Below the pieces are notes generated by a model. The model searched no databases. It saw nothing but the letters and a program-made list of their open reading frames with translations, and was not told where the DNA came from. This document shows, one piece after another, positions 32,669 through 39,973 of a stretch of DNA of 45,463 bases. Numbering within the stretch: position 1 is the first letter of the stretch; each line of letters starts with the position of its first letter. The stretch comes from Stenotrophomonas maltophilia (lineage in GTDB: Bacteria > Pseudomonadota > Gammaproteobacteria > Xanthomonadales > Xanthomonadaceae): the NCBI GenBank assembly GCA_002387845.1, contig DGLB01000049.1:35281-80743 (forward strand), in the 5' to 3' direction. A program made the translations under genes and the position numbers.

Positions 32669-34864
32669 TCACGATTGCGACCCCCACGCCTGCAGCTCGC
32701 GTTGCAGCAGCGCCTCCACTTCCTCCCGTTGGAACTGGGTGGCGAACAACGGCACCGCGAACACGTACTGCACGCCTTCGTTCTCACGCCGGATCACGTA
32801 GGCCAACTGCAAACGGGCGAGCGAATGCCGCAGCTGCTCCGGGTCCACCTTCACCCCCGCAGCATCAAAGCCGGCCAGCAGCTGCAGCAAGGTAACCCCC
32901 TGTGCCCCACCCGGCCCCAGCTGCGCACTTGCAATGCGGTACACCACGATGCGGTCGATACGGCAGGCCACCGGATCCGGACTCAGCCGTGCCCAGCCGG
33001 CAAGCGCATCGAACACCGGCTCGGCGGTGAGCGCGGCGTGCACCTGTGCCGGCTCGATCACCCGTTGCCCGCGTCCCAGCTGGCCCAGCAGGTACTGGCA
33101 GACAATGGCCACCAGGTTGGCGCGGCGACCACAGGCGGCCACCACGCGCTGCGGCAGGTCCGGGCTGGCGAAGTGCACGCCCAGCCGTGCCATGGGTTCC
33201 GTGGCCAGGGCCTGGCAGGCGGCTTCTTCCAGCCCACCGATATGAATCACTTCGCCGAAGTTGCGCAGCGGCGAGGCAAAATCCAAGGTCACCGCTTCAT
33301 ACAGGTCCCAGAAACCGGCCAGCATGAAATGGCAGCGGCCTTCGTCGCTGAGCGCGCGCAACGCGGCCAGCTGCGGGTAACCGTTCCCCGCCTCGGCGCG
33401 CAGGAACAGATCGGTTTCGTCGATCAGCAGCAACACGCTGCGGCCCTGCGCGCGCTCGGACAGCGCCGCCACCAGCGTGTCGATGCCGGTGTCTTCCGGC
33501 AGACCAAGCTCCAGTGCCAATCGCGGCGTGAGCCGATGGTCGCGCAATGCCACGTACTGGCAGTGCACGCGCGGATGGCCGTCGAAGCGGCGTTCAATCG
33601 CCTTCATCAAGCTGGTCTTGCCCAGCTGCCGTCCGCCCACCAGCAGGTAGTTGCCGGGTTCACGGTTGAGCACGCGCGCCAGCAGCGATTCGCGGCCGAA
33701 GAACGCGGTGGGTCGGGTGATGCCACCGTGGGTCTGGTACGGCGAAATGCGGGTGACCTTCAGCTGCTGTGCCAGCAGTGCCACCAGTGTGTCCTGCGCG
33801 CGCGGCTGCAGCAGCCAACGGGTCTGGGTCACCTGGTCCAGGCAGACACACAGGTTGGCCGGGTCGTCGGTGTACTGCATCAACGCCGGCTCGGTTGCGG
33901 TGGAGGGGCTGACCACCAGCACCACGTCCTGTCCGTTGGGCAGGTTGCGCAGCTGCTGCACGATGGCCTCGCCGCTCAGCGCGGGATCGGGCAGGTACAG
34001 CCACAGCTTTTCCAACGCGATGGGCAGCGTGGCCGGCAGCGTCCACTCGCGCACGGTGCCGTTCAGTGGCCAATCGCGCGCGGCGGCGTCCACCGCGCCG
34101 ATGCGCGCGGCCAGCTGCACGGCGCGCGTGCTGGGCGTGGCCTGCACATGGCGCAGTGCATCGCGCCAGCGGGTGCCGGCGATGCCCGCCTGTTGCAGCA
34201 CGCGGTCGCGCAGGCGCAGCCAGCCCAGCTGGCGGTTGAAGGTCGGCAGGCGCTGCAGCGGATGGTCCAGCAACGTGCGCGGTTCGCGCGCGACGTCAGC
34301 CACTTCCGGTCGCAATCGCCACCAGATCACGCCCAAGCCCACCAACGCCAGGATGCTCAACACCAAGGCCAGGGTCAGCCACTGCCCGGCCGTCCAGGGC
34401 TTGTCGCTGCGGCAGTCCAGCGCCAGCCAGCGCGACGGCGGCGACGGCTCGCCCGGTTGGCAGGTCCAGCGTTCGGTACGCGGGTCCAGCGTGTGTTCCA
34501 GCACGGTGCCGCGCAGCCCGCTGTTCTCCGGGAAGCGGTTGGTGAAGCGCAAGCGAAGCACGAACGGCGCGGGGAGTTCGGCGGACAGCGTGGCTTCGGC
34601 CGGGTCGTGTACGCCGGGCACGCTCACCTGCTGCGGCCACTGTCCGTCCATCAGCCAGCGGCCATGCGCCTCTTCGCGCAGCAACGTGGTGTCGATGCGT
34701 GCCGACTGCATCAGCATCATGCTTTCGCCGTCGTGCTTGACCTTCCACAGCACCCACGGGTTGATCCACGGGGCCACGAACAGCGTGCCGAAGAAACCGA
34801 TGAACGACACCACCAGCGCCAGCTTCACCCAGCGCCAGGCACTCCATCCCTCAAGCGCGATCAT
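32669..34864 (-). CDS. Membrane-anchored P-loop ATPase with pilin-like outer domain
   Basis: Of 731 residues, 14-34 are a membrane helix, about 35-158 lie outside the cytoplasm, and 161-183 form a second helix. The outer part has alternating beta/helix segments and a Cys pair in a W-x-C...P-S-R-x-L-x-L-D-C layout that recalls the C-terminus of type IV pilins. The cytoplasmic part carries FFGRESLLARVL, a Walker A GGRQLGKTS (410-418), a Walker B VLLLIDETD (477-485) and a sensor-like HFMLAGFWDLYEA, as in AAA_16/STAND ATPases. A winged-helix-like C-terminus follows. It overlaps the upstream XRE gene by 4 bp. Role unknown. Confidence 0.78.
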   Translation of the reverse strand: MIALEGWSAWRWVKLALVVSFIGFFGTLFVAPWINPWVLWKVKHDGESMMLMQSARIDTTLLREEAHGRWLMDGQWPQQVSVPGVHDPAEATLSAELPAPFVLRLRFTNRFPENSGLRGTVLEHTLDPRTERWTCQPGEPSPPSRWLALDCRSDKPWTAGQWLTLALVLSILALVGLGVIWWRLRPEVADVAREPRTLLDHPLQRLPTFNRQLGWLRLRDRVLQQAGIAGTRWRDALRHVQATPSTRAVQLAARIGAVDAAARDWPLNGTVREWTLPATLPIALEKLWLYLPDPALSGEAIVQQLRNLPNGQDVVLVVSPSTATEPALMQYTDDPANLCVCLDQVTQTRWLLQPRAQDTLVALLAQQLKVTRISPYQTHGGITRPTAFFGRESLLARVLNREPGNYLLVGGRQLGKTSLMKAIERRFDGHPRVHCQYVALRDHRLTPRLALELGLPEDTGIDTLVAALSERAQGRSVLLLIDETDLFLRAEAGNGYPQLAALRALSDEGRCHFMLAGFWDLYEAVTLDFASPLRNFGEVIHIGGLEEAACQALATEPMARLGVHFASPDLPQRVVAACGRRANLVAIVCQYLLGQLGRGQRVIEPAQVHAALTAEPVFDALAGWARLSPDPVACRIDRIVVYRIASAQLGPGGAQGVTLLQLLAGFDAAGVKVDPEQLRHSLARLQLAYVIRRENEGVQYVFAVPLFATQFQREEVEALLQRELQAWGSQS

Positions 34865-36078
34865 GCCGGTTGGGCCTCCAGCCCTTCGTTGACCTGCTGC
34901 ACGGCCAGGCGGATGGCATCACAGCGCCATTCCAGCCAGGCACCGTCGGCGTGGTTGCGCGCGGCCAGCAGGTTTTCCCAGTAGAACTGCCGCAGCAGTG
35001 GGTCCATCAGGTACGGGCGCGCCGCTGCGATGCGCTCGCGTGGCAGCCAGCTGTTCACTGCGGCGCGGGAAGCCGGCTCGCGCAGGATCGGCAGCAGCGC
35101 CTCCCACAGGCGGGGGTGCGTGGACAGCGTCTGGTTGAGCGCGGCATCGTCCAACGCTTCGCCGCCCGGGCCTGCCAGCAGATTCAAGGCAGCCTGCGCC
35201 AGCAGCGGGTGCCCGCCGGACACATGCAGGGCACGCTGCAGCACGTGCTCGGGCAAGCCGGTGGCGTGCCGTTGCAGGTCATCCCGGTTGAGTTCGGGCC
35301 AGCTTTCGGTGGCGGCGATGTTGAGCAGCGACAGATCGCCGCCCTGGTATTTCAGATCGGCCAGCGCCGCACCACCACAGATCAGCAGGTGCAGCTTGCC
35401 ACTGTGCATTTCGCTCAGGCTGCGCAGAATGCCGGCCAGCACATCGCGTGGACCGGCCGCGCCCTGTTCAAAGCGGCTGACCAGACAGAACAGCGGACCG
35501 GGCTGCTGGAGCCGGCGCGCCAGGGCAACTTCGAAGCCGGCGTCGGAGCTCACGCCTTCCAACCCGCACTGCGCCGACAGTAATGCGAAGTAGTCCTCGT
35601 CGCCCTCGCCTGCCCGGAACGGCGGCTGCAGGTGCAGCACGCGGTCGTGCCCGTAGCGACGCGCGGCCTCGGCCAGCATCGCGGCACGCTCGGGTGGCTG
35701 GCCCCAGTGTGCCTGGGTGAGCAACAGCGCCACCGGGTACGGGCGCAGCAGCTGCAGGCGGTCAAACAAGGCGCTGACCGCGGATGGCACGGCCAGCGGC
35801 GGCGGCGACTGCGCCGGCTCTTCCGCACCTTCCGCCGGGTACTCCGGCTCAAACCCTGCCGACTGCAACAGCGCGTTGCACTCGGCTTCGGTCAGGCGCA
35901 GGTAATTGGCGCAGGCCAATACGCGGTCGCGGTGGCGGCGGCTGGGGCGCGAGGTACCCGCACGCCAGTTGTTGACCGCCTCGCGGCTGATGCCGATTTC
36001 GCTGGCCACACCACCTGCACTGGCCCGGATCCGCCGCATGTGGCGGGACAACAGGTCCGAAAACTCCGGAACGGGCAT
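34861..36078 (-). CDS. XRE-type HTH protein with degenerate ATPase domain
   Basis: The N-terminus is a Cro/CI-type helix-turn-helix (GGVASEIGISREAVNNWRAGTSRPSRRHRDRVL, about residues 20-52). The rest has the layout of a STAND/AAA ATPase, but no Walker A lysine is visible in the expected place (ALLLTQAHWGQPPERAAML), and the Walker B position reads LFCLVSRFEQ. The family motif VSGGHPLLAQAALNLL is kept. So it probably binds DNA and pairs with the downstream active ATPase without hydrolysing ATP itself. The start is uncertain: an in-frame ATG at 36144 would add 22 residues. Its stop overlaps the next gene (ATGA). Confidence 0.72.
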   Translation of the reverse strand: MPVPEFSDLLSRHMRRIRASAGGVASEIGISREAVNNWRAGTSRPSRRHRDRVLACANYLRLTEAECNALLQSAGFEPEYPAEGAEEPAQSPPPLAVPSAVSALFDRLQLLRPYPVALLLTQAHWGQPPERAAMLAEAARRYGHDRVLHLQPPFRAGEGDEDYFALLSAQCGLEGVSSDAGFEVALARRLQQPGPLFCLVSRFEQGAAGPRDVLAGILRSLSEMHSGKLHLLICGGAALADLKYQGGDLSLLNIAATESWPELNRDDLQRHATGLPEHVLQRALHVSGGHPLLAQAALNLLAGPGGEALDDAALNQTLSTHPRLWEALLPILREPASRAAVNSWLPRERIAAARPYLMDPLLRQFYWENLLAARNHADGAWLEWRCDAIRLAVQQVNEGLEAQPA

Positions 36079-36168
36079 GCAGACAGACCAGAAGGGTGAA
36101 GGTGTGCCCACCCTACCGTGGCCGGAAACCGTGTCAACCATCATCGCGCGGGCCTCGTGCTGCCTGGA

Positions 36169-36693
36169 TCAGGCGGCCGGCAGGGCCGGCTCCCGGGGCA
36201 CGATCAGCTTGCGGGTCAGCAGCAGGTGCACCACGAACGCCAGGATCGCCAGCATGCCCAGCGCCACGCACAGCCGGCCCAGCACGGCACCCAGGCCCTG
36301 CATGCCCTGCAGGCGGTCGGCGCGCTCGAAGTTGGCCGGGTTGCTGCGGGCGTAGGCGACCTGCACCTGGGCATCTTCTTCCAGGTACTTGCCCGCGCTG
36401 TCCTCGGCGGTCATGAACTCACCCTTGTACGGCGTGCCGTTGGCTTCGAAGGTGTAGCTGAAGTGGTACTTCAGCGTGGTGCGGCCTTTGCGGCGGCTTT
36501 CTTCAATGTTGTCCAGCTTCACCGGGGCCTGCACCATCACCGCGTCCTTGAGAATCGCCTGGGCCCGGTTGTGGCCGCTGAGCGCCGAGGTGACGAAGAC
36601 GATGGCCGCGATGAGATAGCCGACGATGCAGAGCCAGCGCGAGACGCGGACGAAGCGGGTGTGTGAGGCGGCTGAAACTGGAATGCTGATCAT
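36169..36693 (-). CDS. DUF3592-type membrane protein
   Basis: The 174-aa product has two membrane helices (about 18-38 and 140-160) with a soluble segment between that reads LKYHFSYTFEANGTPYKGEF and ends near ARSNPANF. This VxYxPxNP-like segment between two helices is the DUF3592 layout. The function is unknown. It lies 90 bp upstream of the XRE gene on the same strand, so a link is possible but unproven. Confidence 0.82.
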   Translation of the reverse strand: MISIPVSAASHTRFVRVSRWLCIVGYLIAAIVFVTSALSGHNRAQAILKDAVMVQAPVKLDNIEESRRKGRTTLKYHFSYTFEANGTPYKGEFMTAEDSAGKYLEEDAQVQVAYARSNPANFERADRLQGMQGLGAVLGRLCVALGMLAILAFVVHLLLTRKLIVPREPALPAA

Positions 36694-36950
36694 GTGGTTC
36701 CCCAGGTGGATGCAAGGCCCGCAGCGGTGTGCTGTGGCAGTGGGGAAAGTGTGGGGATGGGGGCCGCTGGCTTGAATCCGTAGCCTGTCAACTTGCCGGG
36801 CTCGGTGGTTGACGATGCGTCAAGTTGGGCTGGACGGGTCGCGTTGGATTGCGTTGTACGCGATGTTTACTGTGCCGGGGTTGCCCCGAATGCCCTGATT
36901 ACCCGGAACGCCCTGGATGGCTCGGGTGGGTCGGATGGCTGGCACGATCG

Positions 36951-37010
36951 CGACCTGTGGGACCTGTGGAACCTGCGGGACCTGTAGGACCTGTGTGACC
37001 TTTGGGACCG
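36951..37010. repeat. 9-bp tandem repeat, about seven units
   Basis: Units of GACCTGTGG with small changes (AACCTGCGG, GACCTGTAG, GACCTTTGG) run straight into the GGTAGGG end of the next REP. Confidence 0.88.
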
Positions 37011-37068
37011 GTAGGGTCGGTCGAAAGACGACCGCCATGAACACTGCATCGTCCGGTAACGCATGACA
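37009..37068 (+). repeat. 60-bp GTAG-type REP unit, copy 6
   Basis: Starts GGTAGGGTCGGTCGAAAGAC and ends CGGTAACGCATGAC. The hairpin core has one mismatch (GAAAG for GACAG). Confidence 0.88.
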
Positions 37069-37096
37069 AGAAGCGAAACCGCGCTTCGGCGAACCA

Positions 37097-37342
37097 TCAC
37101 TCGATAACCGGCAAAACCTGAAGCAACCTCGCGCCAGGCAATGCCACATCCACATCCTCCAATGCACTGCGTACAGCCAAAGAGGCCGTGGCCGCCTCCC
37201 GACAGAACGCCATCGCCAATCGACCCGGTTGCCCGGTACCTACGAGCGCATCATCAATACCAGCGTCAGCAAGTCGCTCAACCAACAGTGCAGGATCTTC
37301 ATCCTCGGCTACCTGATAGATGAGGGTGAATTGATGTTCCAT
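37097..37342 (-). CDS. Small conserved-looking hypothetical protein (81 aa)
   Basis: The product begins MEHQFTLIYQVAEDEDPALL and continues VERLADAGIDDALVGTGQPGRLAMAF-CREA, then an AVRSALEDV helix and PGARLLQV. This order (a beta strand, an acidic stretch, then AGxDDALVGxGxPG and REA) recurs in a small family I associate with gene pairs near DNA-binding or mobile functions; I cannot name its role. GGGAG lies 7 bases before the ATG. It stands alone among REPs. Confidence 0.7.
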   Translation of the reverse strand: MEHQFTLIYQVAEDEDPALLVERLADAGIDDALVGTGQPGRLAMAFCREAATASLAVRSALEDVDVALPGARLLQVLPVIE

Positions 37343-37480
37343 GAACTTGCTCCCATCGGAACCAAAGTGAATTGGATTGCGTGGATTCTGGTTCACGCTG
37401 CGAGAGTGAACATGTGATCGCGGTATCAAAATGCGCCCTTTGCAACTGGTTGCAGATCAGCTTTTCGCCACCTGCCACTC

Positions 37481-37533
37481 GTCACCGGGCGTTGATAGCT
37501 CCACTGCGGTCGTCTATCGACCGACCCTACCGC
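37481..37533 (-). repeat. 60-bp GTAG-type REP unit, copy 7
   Basis: Reverse orientation, with GTCACCGGGC at the left and GACCCTACCGC at the right. It is part of the first 145-bp block. Confidence 0.82.
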
Positions 37534-37648
37534 GGATCATGCGAACGTCGGACACATCGCGCAAGTCGCCGAAGTCGCATGCAGCCATCGCGGCAGACGG
37601 AACACCGTTCCACCTGGGATGGCTTGGATGATCGCGATATATGGGACC

Positions 37649-37710
37649 GGTAGGGTCGGTCGACAGACGACCGCCGTGAACGCTGCATCGTTCGGTAACG
37701 CATGACAAAG
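37649..37710 (+). repeat. 60-bp GTAG-type REP unit, copy 8
   Basis: Forward orientation; ends CGGTAACGCATGACAAAG. Its left flank GATCGCGATATATGGGACC resembles the flank of copy 6, so more than the REP itself was copied. Confidence 0.88.
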
Positions 37711-37804
37711 AACAAAAACGCCCCTCGTCGAACCACAGATGCGGTGATGGCGGATCACACTGCCTGACCCGCGGTGGGCGACGCCTTTCCGCCACTGGTC
37801 ACTC

Positions 37805-37856
37805 GTCACCGGGCGCTCAACGCTCCACGGCGGTCGTCTGTCGACCGACCCTACCG
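37805..37856 (-). repeat. 60-bp GTAG-type REP unit, copy 9
   Basis: Reverse orientation inside the second 145-bp block; its core CGTCTGTCGACCGACCCTAC is the family consensus. Confidence 0.85.
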
Positions 37857-37976
37857 CATGTCCCGCGCACGCCGGACGCATTCCGAAATTCGTCGAAGTC
37901 GCATGCAGCGACCACGGCAGACGGAACACCCGTACCTCAAACGAATGTGACGTTTCCGGACACTAAAGGGAGAACA

Positions 37977-38039
37977 AACGCTGCAACAAGTTGCAAAACG
38001 TTGGGACATCTAAACTGCATTCTCGACATTGCGATGTCG
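37977..38039. promoter_or_regulatory. Two operator-like palindromes in AT-rich DNA
   Basis: AACG-ct-GCAAC-aa-GTTGC-aaaa-CGTT (37977-38002) is an extended imperfect palindrome. CGACAT-tgcg-ATGTCG (38024-38039) is a perfect one. They look like binding sites of a dimeric regulator, but no adjacent regulator gene is convincing. Confidence 0.45.
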
Positions 38040-38205
38040 TTTCTTCATCAGTTCTCGCATTTGTGGAACCGCAATCACAAAATTTCCGCGCCGTTTGCGA
38101 CGTTCGCTCATCAATGTCAACGCAACGTAGGAATTGTCTGAAAACAAGGGGCTTTTCTTTCGTCGCGAACCTGCGCATTGTTCGCCGCGAGCGTCGAAGC
38201 TCATG

Positions 38206-38335
38206 AGGTAACTACTGTAGGAACGTCCCTGGTCGGGAGGGTGACTAATACAACACCCTCAAACGGGGGAAATACGTCCGCCATCACACCTCGTGGCTTC
38301 GAACCTCCCGACCCCCTCGCCTTTCCGGCGAGGGG
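38206..38335 (+). ncRNA. Structured leader element B, upstream of 89-aa gene
   Basis: This is the plus-strand twin of the element before the SymE-like gene. The order is AGGTAAC (38206), CGGGAGGGTG (38234), CACCCTC (38254), GGAAATACG (38269), CCTCCCG (38304) and a closing hairpin CCCCTCGCC/GGCGAGGGG (38313-38335), 23 bp before the ATG. GAGGGTG can pair with CACCCTC, or CGGGAGG with CCTCCCG, but not both. The closing stem differs from its twin by a T-A to C-G change on both arms, a compensatory change that favours a folded RNA. Confidence 0.62.
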
Positions 38336-38358
38336 ATTTCCCCAATGGAGGCCTTTCC

Positions 38359-38628
38359 ATGCCGAAGCCCTGGTCCACTGCAGCCGATCTGCAGTACTTC
38401 CCCACCCCGCCCTGCCCGCATTGCGCCGCGAATGCACCGCCTTCCTTTGAGCACCTCACGCCCCCGCCGTTACCCAGAAGCAGCGTCGCACGACTAACCG
38501 TCGAGGCGTCTGCCACTTCGGTGTTGATCACGGTGGACGGCGCACTCGAGCGGTTGACCACGATCTCGGCCAGAGGATTGCAGACGGAAATCCGTTTCGC
38601 CGACAGCGAGGCTGATATCCCGCGCTGA
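38359..38628 (+). CDS. Hypothetical protein (89 aa) behind leader element B
   Basis: The product begins MPKPWSTAADLQYFPTPPCP and has a CPHC knuckle near residue 19, a proline-rich stretch (PPSFEHLTPPPLPRSS) and a beta-rich second half (RLTVEASATSVLITVDGAL). No known domain is recognised. The start is well supported by GGAGG 7 bases before the ATG. The next small gene follows 92 bp later and may share the transcript. Confidence 0.68.
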   Translation: MPKPWSTAADLQYFPTPPCPHCAANAPPSFEHLTPPPLPRSSVARLTVEASATSVLITVDGALERLTTISARGLQTEIRFADSEADIPR

Positions 38629-38720
38629 TCAGCGAGGCGTCTCGATACGCCCCGCTCGAGAATCACCTGCCCCTACATAAACACGGGCGCACGCGTTGCG
38701 CCCGGAGGAGGATTGCAACG

Positions 38721-38915
38721 ATGACCCAACTGGATCTGCTGGAAGAATTCCAGGACGCCGTGCCGGCCGAAGGTCACACCGTGGCCTACGTGTGGCGCGA
38801 CCTGATGGAGATGTACGTGGAACTGCACCTGGACCCCATCTCCGCCGAGGCCATCCGCGAGTTCGGATTGACCCGATGCGCCGCCGCCTGGTCCCTCTGC
38901 CCCAACCACCCGTAG
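38721..38915 (+). CDS. Small hypothetical protein (64 aa)
   Basis: An acidic, helical small protein beginning MTQLDLLEEFQDAVPAEGHT, with a middle YVWRDLMEMYVELHL, and no signal or membrane segment. GGAGGAGG lies 12 bases before the ATG. Its TAG stop is formed by the GTAG end of a REP hairpin, so the original C-terminus may have been longer. Not recognised. Confidence 0.6.
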   Translation: MTQLDLLEEFQDAVPAEGHTVAYVWRDLMEMYVELHLDPISAEAIREFGLTRCAAAWSLCPNHP

Positions 38916-38933
38916 CGACGCGCCATGCGCGTC
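38912..38933 (+). repeat. Short GTAG-type REP hairpin at a stop codon
   Basis: GTAG followed by CGACGCGC-cat-GCGCGTCG. The TAG at 38913-38915 ends the 64-residue gene. Confidence 0.82.
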
Positions 38934-38991
38934 GAGACCCTTGGACGTCCGGTGACTCTCAGACGCACCGGCCAAGACACACCGGCCAACC

Positions 38992-39051
38992 GGTAGGGTC
39001 GCTCGACAGACGACCGCAGTGGAGAACGACGCGCTCGATGGGGCATGACCC
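38992..39051 (+). repeat. 60-bp GTAG-type REP unit, copy 10
   Basis: Forward orientation, starts GGTAGGGTCGCTCGACAGAC and ends GATGGGGCATGACC. Confidence 0.88.
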
Positions 39052-39134
39052 TGAAACGACACCGCGACTCCTGCATTTGGCCGGCCTCAGACCCCCCTGG
39101 CCGGCCAATGGGCAACGACGCGGCCGCGCTAAAC

Positions 39135-39192
39135 GTCATGCGCTACCGGGCGTTGCCGCGTTCACAGCAGTCGTCTTACGACCGACTCTTAT
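39135..39192 (-). repeat. 60-bp GTAG-type REP unit, copy 11
   Basis: Reverse orientation and decayed at the GTAG end (GACTCTTATC instead of GACCCTACCG). It is part of the first immunity-gene module. Confidence 0.78.
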
Positions 39193-39291
39193 CTGTTCGG
39201 AATCTGGCACCGTGCAGGAGCCGCGTTCCTCGCGGCTGGCACGAAAACCGGCTAACGTTCGACTCAGACGCAAGCGAAAAGGACGCCCTCG

Positions 39292-39636
39292 GTGCATCCC
39301 TACCCACTTCCCCCAGTACCAAAGAAGCTGCAGGAGATGCTGGCGGACTACCCAGAGCTGCTGGCTAGAATTCAGGATGCACTCTCCTTCTCAGCAAGGA
39401 GATCCAGACGATCACCGCTCGCGCCATTCGAGGATGCCGTTTCAACTCTCGAAAGCGAGCTTGACGCCATGCTGTCGGATGCACGGAGGGTACTGGCGGA
39501 AGCCGAAGCTCGCACTGATTCCACTGCAATGTCCATGGCGAAGCAGAAGGTAGCAATCGTTGCCAAAGCACGACACAAGGGCAACTGGATCGGCGATGAG
39601 GAGCTGTTCGGCTACTTCAAGAGGGAGTTCGTATGA
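39292..39636 (+). CDS. Putative immunity/antitoxin protein, copy 1
   Basis: The 114-residue product is helical, with LPPVPKKLQEMLADYPELLARIQDAL at the start, PFEDAVSTLESEL in the middle and a distinctive end NWIGDEELFGYFKREF. It is about half identical to the protein encoded at 40074, which directly precedes the zeta-toxin effector and overlaps it by 4 bp. By that relation I infer a cytoplasmic immunity or antitoxin role against a zeta-type kinase. The start is GTG with AAGGA upstream. The ATGAG overlap at its stop suggests a partner gene once began there too, but no intact one remains. Confidence 0.75.
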   Translation: MHPYPLPPVPKKLQEMLADYPELLARIQDALSFSARRSRRSPLAPFEDAVSTLESELDAMLSDARRVLAEAEARTDSTAMSMAKQKVAIVAKARHKGNWIGDEELFGYFKREFV

Positions 39637-39750
39637 GTACATGGAATTGTCAGACGGACCCAGCCGAGAATCTTCGCATTCCTATGAGTGTGATCATCTC
39701 GACCACTGGATTAGCTCCGCATTCTATGCAGCACGACAATGGTCGAAACT
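39633..39750 (+). pseudogene. Possible remnant of a toxin gene start
   Basis: An ATG overlaps the stop of immunity copy 1 (ATGA), just as the effector GTG overlaps the stop of copy 2 (GTGA). The frame reads MSTWNCQTDPAENLRIPMSV and loses sense after about 40 codons. Base similarity to the effector start is faint (the GATCAT and CTCGACC words), so this is a weak call. Confidence 0.3.
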
Positions 39751-39822
39751 GGGACGCCGGCCATTGGCCGGCCTCAGCACCACGTGGGCGAGTCAACGGC
39801 AAGCGCTACCCTTGCGCTCAAC

Positions 39823-39880
39823 GTTATCCGTTACCGGGGTTGAGGTGTTCACGGCAGTCGTCTCTCGACCGACTCTACCG
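39823..39880 (-). repeat. 60-bp GTAG-type REP unit, copy 12
   Basis: Reverse orientation, GTTATCCGTTACCGG to GACTCTACCGCC. It corresponds to copy 11 in the duplicated module. Confidence 0.8.
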
Positions 39881-39973
39881 CCCCATGGCTCCGTACCGAT
39901 ATCGGGTAGCTCGAGCCCTGCGGAGCATCCGGCCAACGTGTCTCCACAACGCACTCGGAAGGGACGCGCACAT

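Larger units (their letters stand above)
36694..37096. other. Intergenic stretch with 9-bp tandem repeat and REP
   Basis: No gene is supported. On the minus strand two frames give short Gly-x-y runs (GPKGHTGPTGPAG and GVPGNQGIRGNPG), which come from 9-bp repetition and break into different frames. The tandem repeat is at 36951-37010 and the REP at 37009-37068. Confidence 0.55.
37465..37930. repeat. Two diverged direct copies of a 145-bp block
   Basis: Blocks 37465-37607 and 37787-37930 share the order CACTCGTCACCGGGCG, a REP core, CCCTACCGC, GTCGAAGTCGCATGCAGC and CGGCAGACGGAACACC. A REP in the opposite orientation lies between them. It looks like an old local duplication. Confidence 0.78.
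37343..38205. other. Gene-poor stretch with REPs, a direct repeat and an AT-rich segment
   Basis: It holds REP copies at 37481, 37649 and 37805, two similar blocks of about 145 bp (37465-37607 and 37787-37930), and from 37931 an AT-richer segment with palindromes. Frames in the last segment (for example a basic 33-residue minus-strand frame starting MSERRKRRGNF) overlap one another and lack ribosome sites, so none is called. Confidence 0.5.
38916..39291. other. REP-rich gap upstream of first immunity gene
   Basis: It holds two 60-bp REPs in opposite orientations (38992 and 39135) and a CCGGCC-rich inverted repeat (GGCCGGCC near 39078 and 39100). From about 39070 to the start of the immunity gene the sequence is similar to 39760-39991, so it belongs to a duplicated module. 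Confidence 0.6.

Noticed and set aside
32600..34984. A 794-codon plus-strand frame opposite the membrane ATPase
   Set aside because: The minus-strand frame has Walker motifs and membrane helices, while this one has none.
36867..37167. Collagen-like gene on the minus strand
   Set aside because: Gly-x-y runs fall in two different frames and come from the 9-bp DNA repeat; no start, ribosome site or stable frame.
38010..38204. A 64-codon basic minus-strand frame that might be a phage repressor stub
   Set aside because: Three frames overlap here with no ribosome site, and there is no complete helix-turn-helix.
38293..38330. A tRNA fragment or attachment site (GGCTTCGAACCTCCCGACC looks like a T-arm)
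   Set aside because: No acceptor or anticodon stem can be built around it, and its words are explained by the leader element shared with 18 kb.
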